A stretch of 64,000 nt of DNA from Allobosea sp035944375 (GTDB taxonomy: Bacteria > Pseudomonadota > Alphaproteobacteria > Rhizobiales > Beijerinckiaceae), in the NCBI RefSeq assembly GCF_035944375.1, contig NZ_DASZBE010000043.1; one strand, written 5' to 3'. A model generated the notes under the pieces. It saw nothing but the letters and a program-made list of their open reading frames with translations, was not told the origin of the DNA and made no database searches. Positions within the stretch are counted from its first letter, which is position 1, and each line of letters opens with the position of its first letter. Position numbers and translations under genes: made by a program. Shown here piece by piece: positions 18,961 through 27,375 of the stretch.

Positions 18961-18984
18961 AGGCCGCCGGGAAACCGGCGGTCT
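18961..18984 (+). terminator. GC-rich hairpin after lon
   Basis: A 10-bp stem (one G-T pair) with a GAAA tetraloop lies 24 bases after the lon stop. No T run follows, so termination is possible but not certain. Confidence 0.5.
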
Positions 18985-19050
18985 GCCCTATGGTAAAGCC
19001 TTAACGAGCTGCGTGCATGCTCCACCTGTTGCAGGTGGTCATGACCGTTC

Positions 19051-20856
19051 ATGCTTGATTCGACATTGAGGCCGGGCGAGCCCATCGCCAATGGCGCTTC
19101 ACGCTCCGGCCTTTTCGCACGCCGGTCCCTGATCTGGTCACTCGTCCTGCCGGGCGTGGCCACCATCGTTCTGCTGATGACTGCGCTGGCCGTCTACCTG
19201 CCCGGATCCATCGTCGGGATTGAGGTCCGCGCTGCCCGCGAGCGGGCCGTCGCCGGCGCCATGCGGCTGGTCGCTCTCAGGGCCTTTTACTCGGAAGTCG
19301 TGGTCTCGCGTTTGTCGAGCGGCGGCGATGTGACCGCCAAGGCGAGCTATGCCTCAAATCCGCACGCAATCCCGGTCCCCACGACTTTTATCCTCGATTA
19401 CGCGGCGCGGCTGACGGCCGGCGGTGATCAGGTCAAACTGGTCAGCCCCTTCCCCTGGCCCCAACGGACGAGGAGCGAGAACCTCGATGCCTTTCAGGCG
19501 GCGGCCTGGAAAACGCTGACGGAAGAAAAGACGCCCTCCTTCAGCGCCATCGAGGGCAGCGGGCCGGACGCCGTGCTGCGTGTCGCGGTCGCCGACCGCA
19601 TGGCGCAGAGCTGTGTCGACTGCCACAACAGCCACCCGGATTCACCGCTCCGCATCTGGAAGGTCGGCGATGTGCGTGGGCTCATCGAGATCCGGCAGTC
19701 TCTCGCCAGCATCACCAAGGAGGCCCGCGAGATCGGCTGGCGGCTGACGCAGGGCGGGCTGATCGCGGCTGCGATCCTCCTGCTGACCTTCATCCTCGTG
19801 GCGCTGCGCGTCGTCCGCCCCTTGCGGGACCTGACCGCGACCATTGGCCAACTCGCCCATGACCGTTGCGATGTCCCGGTCCCCTATACCGAGCGGCGCG
19901 ACGAACTGGGCGTCGTCGCGCGTGCCCTGCAGATGCTGAAGCGTGAACGGCAGGGGGCACTCGCCGCGCAGGAGGCCGCGGATGACGCAGCCCGTCAACG
20001 GCTCGAACGCGCCGGCCGACTGCACCGCTTCAGTGCCGGGCTGGGGCAGGACCTGCACCGCCTGAGGGCCGAGGCGACGGCGTCCTCCGAGGCAATCCGG
20101 GGCGCGGTGGGCGAGGTCGCGACGCTGTCGGCCGTCAGCTCCGAGCTGGTGCGTCAGGCACAGACCCATGCCACGCGCCTGGACGAGGCGGGGCAGGCCG
20201 TGATTGCGCTGAGCGAGGCCATCGGCACGGCCGTTCACGCCGTGGAGGCGCATCTCGATCTCGTCGGACATCATGCCGAGCAGACCGTTCGGCGTTCGCG
20301 CGATGCGGAAGAGAGGACGCGTCGTCTCGCGGCGGAAGCGACCCGCGTGGGGGATGTGATTGGCGTCATCCGCGACATCGCGGAACAGGTCAACCTGCTC
20401 GCCCTCAACGCCACGATCGAGGCCGCCCGCGCCGGCCCCGCCGGTCGCGGCTTCGCCGTCGTCGCCGCCGAGGTCAAGGCGCTGGCGGAGCGCACGGCCG
20501 TGGCGACCCAGGACATCGCCGACCGGATTTGCCAGATTCAGCTGGCTTCGGGCGAGGTCGCGGCTCAGATCACCGACATGACCGGCGGGCTCGTCGGCGA
20601 CGGGGCCACCGCGCGAGACCTTGCCCAGCGGCTGCGCGACGACGTTGCCGTCTCGACGGATATCGAGCGCCATATGCGCACGGTCTTCGATGAAGCCCGC
20701 GCGATGGTCGCGGCCCTGGACCTGATCCGCAGCGAAACCGCCGAGGCCGGCGGTAGTGTCGAGGCGCTCGAAGCCGCTTCGTCGCGGGTGGCGGCTGCAG
20801 TCCAGCAACTCGACCAGCACGCCGATTCGCTCTCGCGCGAGATCGCCGCCGCTTGA
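19051..20856 (+). CDS. Methyl-accepting chemotaxis protein with periplasmic CxxCH sensor domain
   Basis: 601 aa. First membrane helix at about 27-50, a periplasmic domain to about 235, a second helix at about 236-255, HAMP to about 310, then a coiled-coil signalling region with the receptor hairpin (NLLALNATIEAARAG ... GRGFAVVAAEVKALAERT, about 443-490). The periplasmic part resembles the DUF3365/Tll0287-like sensor and contains CVDCHNSH (C188, C191, H192), a c-type haem attachment motif. It is thus a candidate redox, gas or haem-ligand receptor. No chemotaxis genes are adjacent. Confidence 0.85.
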   Translation: MLDSTLRPGEPIANGASRSGLFARRSLIWSLVLPGVATIVLLMTALAVYLPGSIVGIEVRAARERAVAGAMRLVALRAFYSEVVVSRLSSGGDVTAKASYASNPHAIPVPTTFILDYAARLTAGGDQVKLVSPFPWPQRTRSENLDAFQAAAWKTLTEEKTPSFSAIEGSGPDAVLRVAVADRMAQSCVDCHNSHPDSPLRIWKVGDVRGLIEIRQSLASITKEAREIGWRLTQGGLIAAAILLLTFILVALRVVRPLRDLTATIGQLAHDRCDVPVPYTERRDELGVVARALQMLKRERQGALAAQEAADDAARQRLERAGRLHRFSAGLGQDLHRLRAEATASSEAIRGAVGEVATLSAVSSELVRQAQTHATRLDEAGQAVIALSEAIGTAVHAVEAHLDLVGHHAEQTVRRSRDAEERTRRLAAEATRVGDVIGVIRDIAEQVNLLALNATIEAARAGPAGRGFAVVAAEVKALAERTAVATQDIADRICQIQLASGEVAAQITDMTGGLVGDGATARDLAQRLRDDVAVSTDIERHMRTVFDEARAMVAALDLIRSETAEAGGSVEALEAASSRVAAAVQQLDQHADSLSREIAAA

Positions 20857-20867
20857 AGGAGGCTGCA

Positions 20868-20943
20868 TGGTGGGCGGTGACGGGCTCGAACCGCCGACCC
20901 TCTCGGTGTAAACGAGATGCTCTACCGACTGAGCTAACCGCCC
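20868..20943 (-). tRNA. tRNA-Val (anticodon UAC)
   Basis: 76 nt including encoded CCA. Acceptor stem starts GGGCGGT at 20943; anticodon stem TCTCG/CGAGA around TTTACAC gives TAC; T-arm GCGGTTCGAGCCCGTC. It starts only 11 bases beyond the receptor gene on the opposite strand. Confidence 0.96.
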
Positions 20944-20952
20944 GCGTCGCCG

Positions 20953-20981
20953 GATGTAAGCCCTGCGGCACTTGTCATCAA
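20953..20981 (-). promoter_or_regulatory. Possible promoter for tRNA-Val
   Basis: On the minus strand TTGATG (20976-20981) and TACATC (20953-20958) are separated by 17 bases. The inferred start would be only a few bases before the tRNA, which is unusually close. Confidence 0.3.
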
Positions 20982-21066
20982 GCGCTCAGTGCCTGTGCCG
21001 GGCGGCGCGGAAACGGACCGTTCCGCGATGCAGCCGGGACATCTTCATTTTGCCGGGAACCTGCGC

Positions 21067-21093
21067 TTGACACTTCGGGCCCATCGCCATAAT
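21067..21093 (+). promoter_or_regulatory. Promoter for tRNA-Asp
   Basis: TTGACA (21067-21072) and CATAAT (21088-21093) with a 15-base spacer, about 40 bases before the tRNA. The -35 is a perfect consensus match; the spacer is slightly short. Confidence 0.5.
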
Positions 21094-21133
21094 CCACACC
21101 TCGTCGACGGCCTCAGCGCCTCGGCCGCCCTGC

Positions 21134-21210
21134 GCGGGCGTAGCTCAGTTGGTTAGAGTGCCGGCCTGTCACGCCGGAGGTCGCGGGTTCGAGCCCCGTC
21201 GCCCGCGCCA
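21134..21210 (+). tRNA. tRNA-Asp (anticodon GUC)
   Basis: 77 nt with encoded CCA. Acceptor GCGGGCG/CGCCCGC, loop CTGTCAC giving GTC, T-arm GCGGGTTCGAGCCCCGT. Its 3' end borders a 500-base stretch without intact genes that contains an IS3-type relic. Confidence 0.97.
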
Positions 21211-21404
21211 TTTAAATGAACGGCTTAGCCCGAATGACCTTCTGGTCGTTCCACCGTGCCTAGCGCGCTCATCAAACTATTCGCTCCCGATTGTTCTTCC
21301 TGAGCTTGGCGCGGCCCTCGCGACGGCTGGCATCGACCGCGCGTATGGTGGCGGCGATGTCGACGGGGTGTGAGCCTGCTGAAGGCTGGTCGAAGCCGCC
21401 AGCG

Positions 21405-21515
21405 CATTGGATCGTTGTGGGGATGGCCTCGGAGTTCGCTAGCCGCGACCTCGATCTCTGGGCCTCCCAGAAGGGCGTCGCGCTCAGCGTCGCAAGGCCG
21501 GGCAAACCCGATCAG
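21405..21515 (+). pseudogene. Relic of an IS3-family transposase (OrfB integrase core)
   Basis: The plus-strand translation contains ASEFASRDLDLWASQKGV followed by ALSVARPGKP. This matches the IS3 OrfB core around the second catalytic Asp (consensus DNGPEFxSRxLDxWAxxxGVxLxFSRPGKPTDN). The DNGP is degraded to GMAS, and after GKP the reading frame loses similarity. No flanking inverted repeats or first ORF are visible. The remainder of 21211-21716 holds no gene I can support; an AT-rich run near 21650-21680 may be the promoter of the next gene. Confidence 0.6.
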
Positions 21516-21716
21516 CTCAGCCGGGCCGATCCCGGCGCGGCGGCGCAAGACCCAGGCGGCCAACCTTCAACGCGATAAAGGGGGCTGCCCTTCAATGCGA
21601 TTTGACACTTCACTCCGCCCCGGCCGGTCGGGGGCCGGCTCGCCGGTTCTGATTGTTGATTTTAAGGTTCATTTAACCGTCGTGCGAGCGTCACAAGGCG
21701 GCGCTATCGCAGTCGA

Positions 21717-22370
21717 ATGAACATGAGCGCCATTCATTTGAACACGACGGCAGGCTCCGACAGGCGGCAGATGGCGATTGCCGACATGCTGCGCAGCCGG
21801 GATTTCATCAGCGTCGAAGAGTTGGCCGCGCATTTTGCCGTCGCCACGCAAACGATCCGTCGCGATCTGGTCGCGCTTTGCGACCAGGGCGTGGCCAGGC
21901 GTCGGCATGGCGGCATCGAGAGCCTCGCCCGGAGCGGGAACGACATGATCAGGGCCGGTTCCGGCGACGACCGGATCGAGGCCGGCGAAGGCGACGACGT
22001 CATCGATGCCGGCTCGGGCGACGACATCGTGCTCGGCGGCGCCGGCAACGACATCATCGACGGCGGCTCGGGTGCCGACCGGCTCGAGGGCGGCGCAGGC
22101 GACGACATCCTGACCGGCGGGTCCGGCCATGACGTTTTCGTCTTCGCGGCGGGCTTCGGCATGGACGTCATCACCGACTTCAAGACGACGGGCTCGAGCT
22201 CGGACGTGCTGGAGTTCGACGTCGATCTCTTTGCCGATTTCGACGATGCGATGGACGCGGCCAGCCAGGTCGGGGCCGACACGGTCTTCACGATCGACGC
22301 CGACACCTCGGTCACGCTCAAGGGCGTGCAGCTGACCAGCCTCGCCGTCGACGACTTCCGCTTCGTCTGA
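21717..22370 (+). CDS. DeoR-type helix-turn-helix fused to RTX calcium-binding repeats
   Basis: 217 aa in one uninterrupted frame. Residues 16-66 are a DeoR-family DNA-binding domain (RRQMAIADMLRSRDFISVEE, TIRRDLVALCDQG, ending in RRRHGG). Directly after the wing the protein becomes about seven nonapeptide RTX repeats (residues 74-139; GSGDD, GAGND, GSGAD, GAGDD types) that bind Ca2+. It then ends in a C-terminal region (DVITDF ... DFRFV) like type I secretion substrates. The DeoR sugar-phosphate-sensing domain is missing. No signal peptide and no nearby HlyBD/TolC genes. Either a chimera formed by recombination or an odd regulator. A strong hairpin follows. Confidence 0.85.
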   Translation: MNMSAIHLNTTAGSDRRQMAIADMLRSRDFISVEELAAHFAVATQTIRRDLVALCDQGVARRRHGGIESLARSGNDMIRAGSGDDRIEAGEGDDVIDAGSGDDIVLGGAGNDIIDGGSGADRLEGGAGDDILTGGSGHDVFVFAAGFGMDVITDFKTTGSSSDVLEFDVDLFADFDDAMDAASQVGADTVFTIDADTSVTLKGVQLTSLAVDDFRFV

Positions 22371-22397
22371 ATACCGATCGAAGCCGATGACGAATGC

Positions 22398-22425
22398 CAA
22401 AGGGCGCCCGCCACGGCGCCCTTTG
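22398..22425 (+). terminator. Terminator hairpin after the DeoR-RTX gene
   Basis: Perfect 11-bp stem CAAAGGGCGCC / GGCGCCCTTTG with a six-base loop, 27 bases after the stop. The A and T runs are part of the stem, as in many bidirectional terminators. Confidence 0.75.
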
Positions 22426-22919
22426 TCGACATGGGGGCCCCGTCGGCAAGGACGCGCATCAATGGGCGCGGACGACGATCCAATTCCACGTCGGACTCGA
22501 TCACCAGAGCAGTCCGCGCCGCCATGATGCGCCAGACGGGATCATGGAAGAAGCCCGGCGGCCACCGTCACCATCGTCCGGGCGTTCCCGGATAGGGGAC
22601 GGTCGTCATGCTGGTGCCGCGCCGCTGGATTGGACTTCGTCAACGGGTTTGGAAGCCGACTCCTGGCGCCGTGCTCACTGCGCAGGCGTCTGCGTTCGGG
22701 CCGCGTGTCCAGGTCGCCATCTTGGCGCAGCCGGCCTGCAAGTCGCCTCGCATGGCCACCGAGGGAACAGATCCGCAGATGGACGACCCTCGGGAGGACT
22801 TGCCCAGATCCCCGGCTCCTCGTCGCGTTGGCCCTTCGACGGGGGCAGTTGATGGCGATGGGCCTGGCGTGTTCAATCGGAACGACACACAAGCCCATGC
22901 CGAAGCAGGAGCCTTGCTC
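22426..22919. other. Gap without a supported gene
   Basis: About 490 bases before the acyl-CoA ligase. Open frames exist on both strands but resemble nothing and have poor codon use. An upstream in-frame extension of the ligase to 22608 lacks family support. No promoter with good matches was seen. Confidence 0.5.
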
Positions 22920-24614
22920 ATGGATGAAGCCGCTTACTTCGCCAGACTGCAGGCCTTGCAGAAAAAGGCCTGGCCCCCTGCCGTCCCGCTTGCGCCCCGT
23001 TATCCTCTCGGCGAGATCGCGATCAGCGAGCATTTGCGCGAATGGGCCAAGCGCCAGCCGGACAAGCCAGCCTGCATCTTCTACGGCCGGGAGATCACGT
23101 ATGCCGAGCTGGACGATCTCAGCGACCGCTTCGCTACCCTTTTGCACGAGTCCGGCGTGCGCCCTGGCGATCGGGTCGCGGTCTTCCTGCCGAACTGCCC
23201 GCAGTTCATGCTCGCCTTCTTCGCCATCCTGAAGCTCGGGGCGGTGCATGTGCCCGTGAATCCGCTATTCCGGGAAGCCGAACTCGCCTACGAGCTGAAC
23301 GACACCGGCGCGCGGACCATCATCTGTCTGGACAGTCTCATGCCGCTGCTGCGGCAGGTCCGGGATCAGACAACGGTTGCGACTGTCTTCGTCACGAGCT
23401 TCGCCGAGATGCTGCCTGCGGTGCCGAGTGTGCCCTTGCCGAAGGCGCTGCTGCAGACCAAGGTCACATGCGACGATGCCATCGACCTGCTGCCGGCGCT
23501 GGCGAAGGTGACGGCGCGCGCGCCCGCCGTCGCGCCCGATCTCGATGCGGTCGCCGCTCTGAACTACACCGGTGGCACGACCGGCATGCCGAAGGGCTGC
23601 ATCCACACCCAGCGCGACATGCTCTACACGGCCGGCACCAGCCTGGCGGCAAGCTTCCAGCTGACGCCCGATGATGTCGTCGTCAATTTCGTGCCGATCT
23701 TCTGGATCGCCGGCGAGGACACCGGGTTGCTGTTCCCGCTGGTCGCGGGCGCGACCGTGGTGCTGATGGCGCGCTGGGATGCGGTGGGCTTCATGACGGC
23801 GGTCGCACGCTACAAGGCGAGCTTTGCCTATCTGCTCGTCGACAATGCCGTCGAGATCCTCGAGCATCCGCAGGCGGCGTCGTTCGATCTGACCACACTG
23901 CAGAAGGTCCGCGCCTCGTCCTTCGTGAAGAAGCTGAACCCGGATTTCCGGGCCCGCTGGCGGGCCCTGACCGGGGCGGACATGATCGAGGCGGCCTGGG
24001 GCATGACCGAAACCCACACGATGGACAGTTTCACCATCGGCATGCAGCAGGATGATTTCGACCTGTTGTCCCAGCCGGTCTTCGTCGGCCTGCCGGTTCC
24101 GGGCACTGACTTCAAGATCTGTGATTTCGACAGTGGAGCTTTGCTGCCGCTTGGCGAAACCGGCGAAATCTGCATCCGCTCGCCATCGCTGTTCAAGGGC
24201 TACTGGAACAAGCCCGATGCGACGGCAGAGGCAATTCGCGCGGGCTTCCTCCATACCGGAGACATCGGCGTGATCGACGAGCAGGGCTATCTGCACTTCC
24301 TCGGACGCCGCAAGGAGATGCTCAAGGTCAAGGGAATGAGCGTCTTCCCGGCCGAGATCGAGACGATGCTCGGCCAGCATCCCGCCATCGCTGGATCGGG
24401 GGTCATCGGTCGCGAGGATACGGAGCGCGGGCAGGTCCCCGTCGCCTTCATCGCGCTCGCCGAAGACGCAGCGGGGCTGGACGAGGCTGCGCTTGCCGCC
24501 TGGTGCCGTGAGCGTATGGCAGCCTACAAGGTGCCCGAGATCAGGCTCGTGCAGGCGCTTCCCATGACCGCGACGGGGAAGGTCAGGAAGGAAGAGCTCA
24601 GGGCTTTGCTTTGA
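22920..24614 (+). CDS. AMP-dependent acyl-CoA synthetase/ligase
   Basis: 564 aa ANL-superfamily enzyme that activates a carboxylic acid as acyl-AMP and transfers it to CoA. P-loop-like motif NYTGGTTGMPKGCIHT, the A5-type motif AAWGMTETH, the HTGDIG motif, the hinge LGRRKEMLKVKG and the C-terminal catalytic Lys in PMTATGKVRKEEL are all present. The ATG at 22920 is preceded by CAGGAG. The substrate is not evident; overall it resembles medium/long-chain fatty-acid or aryl-acid CoA ligases. It stands alone, convergent with the lipocalin gene. Confidence 0.88.
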   Translation: MDEAAYFARLQALQKKAWPPAVPLAPRYPLGEIAISEHLREWAKRQPDKPACIFYGREITYAELDDLSDRFATLLHESGVRPGDRVAVFLPNCPQFMLAFFAILKLGAVHVPVNPLFREAELAYELNDTGARTIICLDSLMPLLRQVRDQTTVATVFVTSFAEMLPAVPSVPLPKALLQTKVTCDDAIDLLPALAKVTARAPAVAPDLDAVAALNYTGGTTGMPKGCIHTQRDMLYTAGTSLAASFQLTPDDVVVNFVPIFWIAGEDTGLLFPLVAGATVVLMARWDAVGFMTAVARYKASFAYLLVDNAVEILEHPQAASFDLTTLQKVRASSFVKKLNPDFRARWRALTGADMIEAAWGMTETHTMDSFTIGMQQDDFDLLSQPVFVGLPVPGTDFKICDFDSGALLPLGETGEICIRSPSLFKGYWNKPDATAEAIRAGFLHTGDIGVIDEQGYLHFLGRRKEMLKVKGMSVFPAEIETMLGQHPAIAGSGVIGREDTERGQVPVAFIALAEDAAGLDEAALAAWCRERMAAYKVPEIRLVQALPMTATGKVRKEELRALL

Positions 24615-24702
24615 GGCGGGCCGATCAGCCCCTGTCGGCGTGATGAGGAGACGAGTCCGTCCCCGGCGATCGACGGATGCGAGGCTTCAACGACGCTACA
24701 GG

Positions 24703-25248
24703 CTACTGCTGCGTCCGGCGCAGCAGATCGGTGTCGTAGCCAAGCGCGCGGGCGCGGCTGACCAGGGCCGCGTAGTGGCGGCGGCTGATCGTCTCGTCGC
24801 GCGTCAGGATCCAGAGATACTTGCCAGAGGGCTCGCCGACGATCGACCAGGAGTAGTCACTGGCACGGTCCAGGATCCAGTAATCGCCTTGGAAGGGCCA
24901 GAAGAACGTGACCTTCAGCTTGGCCCCGCCCGACCCATCGACCACGCGTGCTGTTGCCTCTGCGGTCCTGATCGGGCCGGCCGGGCCGCTTTGCCGACAT
25001 GAGTTGACGACCGCGATCGAGCCATCGGGCTTTGCGGCATAATCGGCCGTGACCTTTTCACAGCCCTTCTGGAAGCTGGCCTCATAGCGGCCTTGCTCAT
25101 ACCACTTGCCGAGATAGCGGTTCAGTTCGACCGGCTTGCTTGGCTGAGGGACGCTCACATTGCCGACGGGCTGCTTCTCCAGCGGATTGCAAGCTGCGAG
25201 TGCCAGGCCTGACAACATGATCAGCGCGATCGGGGCGATCTTCTTCAT
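24703..25248 (-). CDS. Lipocalin family lipoprotein (Blc-like)
   Basis: 181 aa outer-membrane-type lipoprotein. The signal peptide MKKIAPIALIMLSGLALAAC ends in the lipobox LAAC. The lipocalin signature is GKWYEQGRYEASFQKGC, with the later motifs YLWILTRDETIS and LGYD. Bacterial Blc proteins bind lipophilic molecules and are linked to membrane stress. ATG 25248 has AGAGGA upstream; an earlier in-frame start would bury the signal peptide. Confidence 0.92.
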   Translation of the reverse strand: MKKIAPIALIMLSGLALAACNPLEKQPVGNVSVPQPSKPVELNRYLGKWYEQGRYEASFQKGCEKVTADYAAKPDGSIAVVNSCRQSGPAGPIRTAEATARVVDGSGGAKLKVTFFWPFQGDYWILDRASDYSWSIVGEPSGKYLWILTRDETISRRHYAALVSRARALGYDTDLLRRTQQ

Positions 25249-25434
25249 GGCGCGTCCTCTTGAAAGCCGCCTCTCAACGCTTCCGATGAGGCTGGGTTCC
25301 GCACCAGCCGGCACCGGCAGACGACGTCGGCGGCATGGGAGCCGTTGACACCGGCTGCCCTGGGGGAGAAGCGGACAGGCTAGAGCCAGTGTGCGGTACG
25401 AGTCTCACTGAACTCCTTGCCTTGTCCGGATCTC

Positions 25435-26310
25435 TCAGCCCTTGCCGACCAGCTTGTCTTGGGTCCTGCTTTCGAAATCGCCAGCGTCGTGACGTTCGTG
25501 CAGTTGCCCGGACAGATCGCCTGATGTGCGATTGACCTTCCGGCCGCGGGCTACAGCGGGTCGTGCGAAAATCTGGTCGGCCCATCGCTGGACGTTGGTG
25601 TACTCCTGAACGGACAGGAACTCAGCCGCACCGTACTGCCAGCCCTTCACGAGCCCGCCATACCAGGGCCAGATCGCCATGTCGGCGATGGTGTAGTCGC
25701 TGCCAGAAATGAACTCGTTGTCGGCAAGTCGCCGGTCGAGCACGTCGAGCTGGCGTTTCACTTCCATGGCGTATCGGTTGATGGGGTATTCGAACTTGGC
25801 CGGAGCATAAGCGTAGAAATGACCGAAGCCGCCGCCGAGGAACGGCGCCGAGCCCATCTGCCAGAACAGCCAGGAAAGCGTTTCGGCCCGCGCGGCCGGC
25901 TCCGTCGGCAGGAACGCGCCGAACTTCTCGGCCAGATGCATCATGATGGCGCCGGATTCGAAGACACGGATTGGCGTCGGCCCGCTGCGATCCATCAGGG
26001 CGGGAATCTTGGAGTTGGGATTGACCTCGACGAAGCCAGAGCCGAACTGGTCGCCATCGCCGATCTTGATCAGCCAGGCGTCGTATTCGGCACCGGCATG
26101 ACCGAGCGCCAGAAGCTCTTCCAGCATGATCGTGACCTTCTGGCCGTTCGGGGTCCCCAGCGAATAGAGCTGCATCGGATGCTTCCCGACGGGCAACGTC
26201 TTCTCATGCGTCGCGCCGGCGATCGGACGGTTGATGTTGGCGAAGGTGCCGCCGCTGGCCTTGTCCCAGGCCCAGACCTTGGGCGGGACGTATTCGGTGC
26301 TGTCGGTCAT
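25435..26310 (-). CDS. yghU: Glutathione-dependent disulfide-bond oxidoreductase, YghU type
   Basis: 291 aa GST-superfamily protein of the Nu class. The start region MTDSTEYVPPKVWAWDKASG and the segment PVGKHPMQLYSLGTPNGQKV are characteristic of YghU, which binds two glutathiones and reduces disulfides. The C-terminal helical domain includes SDYTIADMAIWPWYGGL. It begins 22 bases after the frameshifted GST gene on the same strand, so the two were probably an operon. The upstream in-frame extension has no family support. Confidence 0.92.
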   Translation of the reverse strand: MTDSTEYVPPKVWAWDKASGGTFANINRPIAGATHEKTLPVGKHPMQLYSLGTPNGQKVTIMLEELLALGHAGAEYDAWLIKIGDGDQFGSGFVEVNPNSKIPALMDRSGPTPIRVFESGAIMMHLAEKFGAFLPTEPAARAETLSWLFWQMGSAPFLGGGFGHFYAYAPAKFEYPINRYAMEVKRQLDVLDRRLADNEFISGSDYTIADMAIWPWYGGLVKGWQYGAAEFLSVQEYTNVQRWADQIFARPAVARGRKVNRTSGDLSGQLHERHDAGDFESRTQDKLVGKG

Positions 26311-26332
26311 GTCGCGTACTCCGGATTTGGGC

Positions 26333-27038
26333 TCAGTTCGCAGGCGGGAAATTGGACGGGAACAGCGCGCGCTGGGCCTCCTCGTCACGTATCTGCTTGA
26401 AAGGGTGGTCTTTGCCAACCGCGCGTGCGCGAGCGCCAGCCGGTCGGGCCTCGATGGTTTCAAACAAGCGCTTGAGATTCCGGAGCGGTCCGAGCGGGTC
26501 GTCGGCGCCCTTGCGGACCCGAGACGCCCGGTCGAGCCAGCCCCATGCCGACATGTCGGCGATCGTGTCGCTCTCGCCGACGATATAGGTCCTTCCCTCG
26601 AGGTGATCGTCGAGCACCTGATCGTGGCGCTCGGCCTCGCGGCGATATCGGTTCACCGCATAGTCCAGACCTTCGGGAGCGGCGAACTGGAAGTGCACCG
26701 GCCTGTCCCGAAAAAGCACCAAGCCCCGACGCGATGAACAGCAGCCATGACAGCAACTCGGGCTTGTCCTCGGGCCTGCCCAGAAACTGGCCCGTCTTCT
26801 CAGCGAGATAAAGCAGGATGGCGGTCGAATCGAAGACCCGCGTTTCGCTGCCGCCCGGGCCGTCGGTATCGACGATCGCCAGAACCTTGCCATTGGGGTT
26901 GATCGCCCTGAACGATGCGGTGTGCTGCTCGCCCTTGCTGGTATCGACGGGAATGGCCTCATAGGGCAGCCCGGTCTCCTCCAGGAACAGCGCGATCTTC
27001 GCCGGGTTGGGTGTCGGGTGAACATAGAAGCGGATCAT
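26333..27038 (-). pseudogene. Glutathione S-transferase, frameshifted
   Basis: The N-terminal thioredoxin-like domain starts MIRFYVHPTPNPAKIALFLE at 27038 and runs in frame to FIASGLGAFSGQA. The C-terminal helical domain (VHFQFAAPEGLDYAVNRY ... SDTIADMSAWGWLDRA) continues in another frame to a stop at 26333. One extra base near 26699 (minus strand GCC-G-GTG) explains the break; removing it restores FSGQAVHFQF, as expected for the family. Either a real recent frameshift or a sequence error. The next gene, yghU, is intact. Confidence 0.85.
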
Positions 27039-27375
27039 GCTGTTCTTCCTTGGGTCTGGCTCTGTGCCGTCCGGCGCGCCGCCAGCAGGACGCCGGCCAC
27101 GATGATGGGCCGGAGCACACCCTGCCCAGAGGAATCGTGCAGTCCGCGCTCGCTTTCCTGAAGAGGCAGGAGAAGCCGCCGAGTCGGCAAGGACAGGCGG
27201 TGGACGGTTGGTTGCCATGGCCCCGCACGCATCACGGGTGCCACCCACCGAAGGCGCGAGCAGGTCGGGCGTCGCGAGGACCCGGGCGGCGCGCAGCGCT
27301 CGCGATTGAGCAGCCCGCGCCGCCGAGGTCGGCCGCCGCGGCGACGGGGCAGGCGGCGCGTCAGGCCGTGAACCA
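27039..27375. other. Gap without a supported gene
   Basis: About 340 bases between the frameshifted GST gene and the end of the large amidase operon. Frames on both strands are GC-driven and without family resemblance. Promoter elements for the GST-yghU pair must lie here but none is clear. Confidence 0.5.

Noticed and set aside
21225..21563. 112-aa minus-strand frame between tRNA-Asp and the DeoR-RTX gene
   Set aside because: It is the antisense of the IS3 relic and has no family resemblance.
22608..22919. 104-residue N-terminal extension of the acyl-CoA ligase
   Set aside because: No similarity to the family and a good ribosome site exists before the ATG at 22920.
26333..27038. Programmed ribosomal frameshift in the GST gene
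   Set aside because: No slippery heptamer or downstream structure at the break, and this family is not known to use frameshifting.
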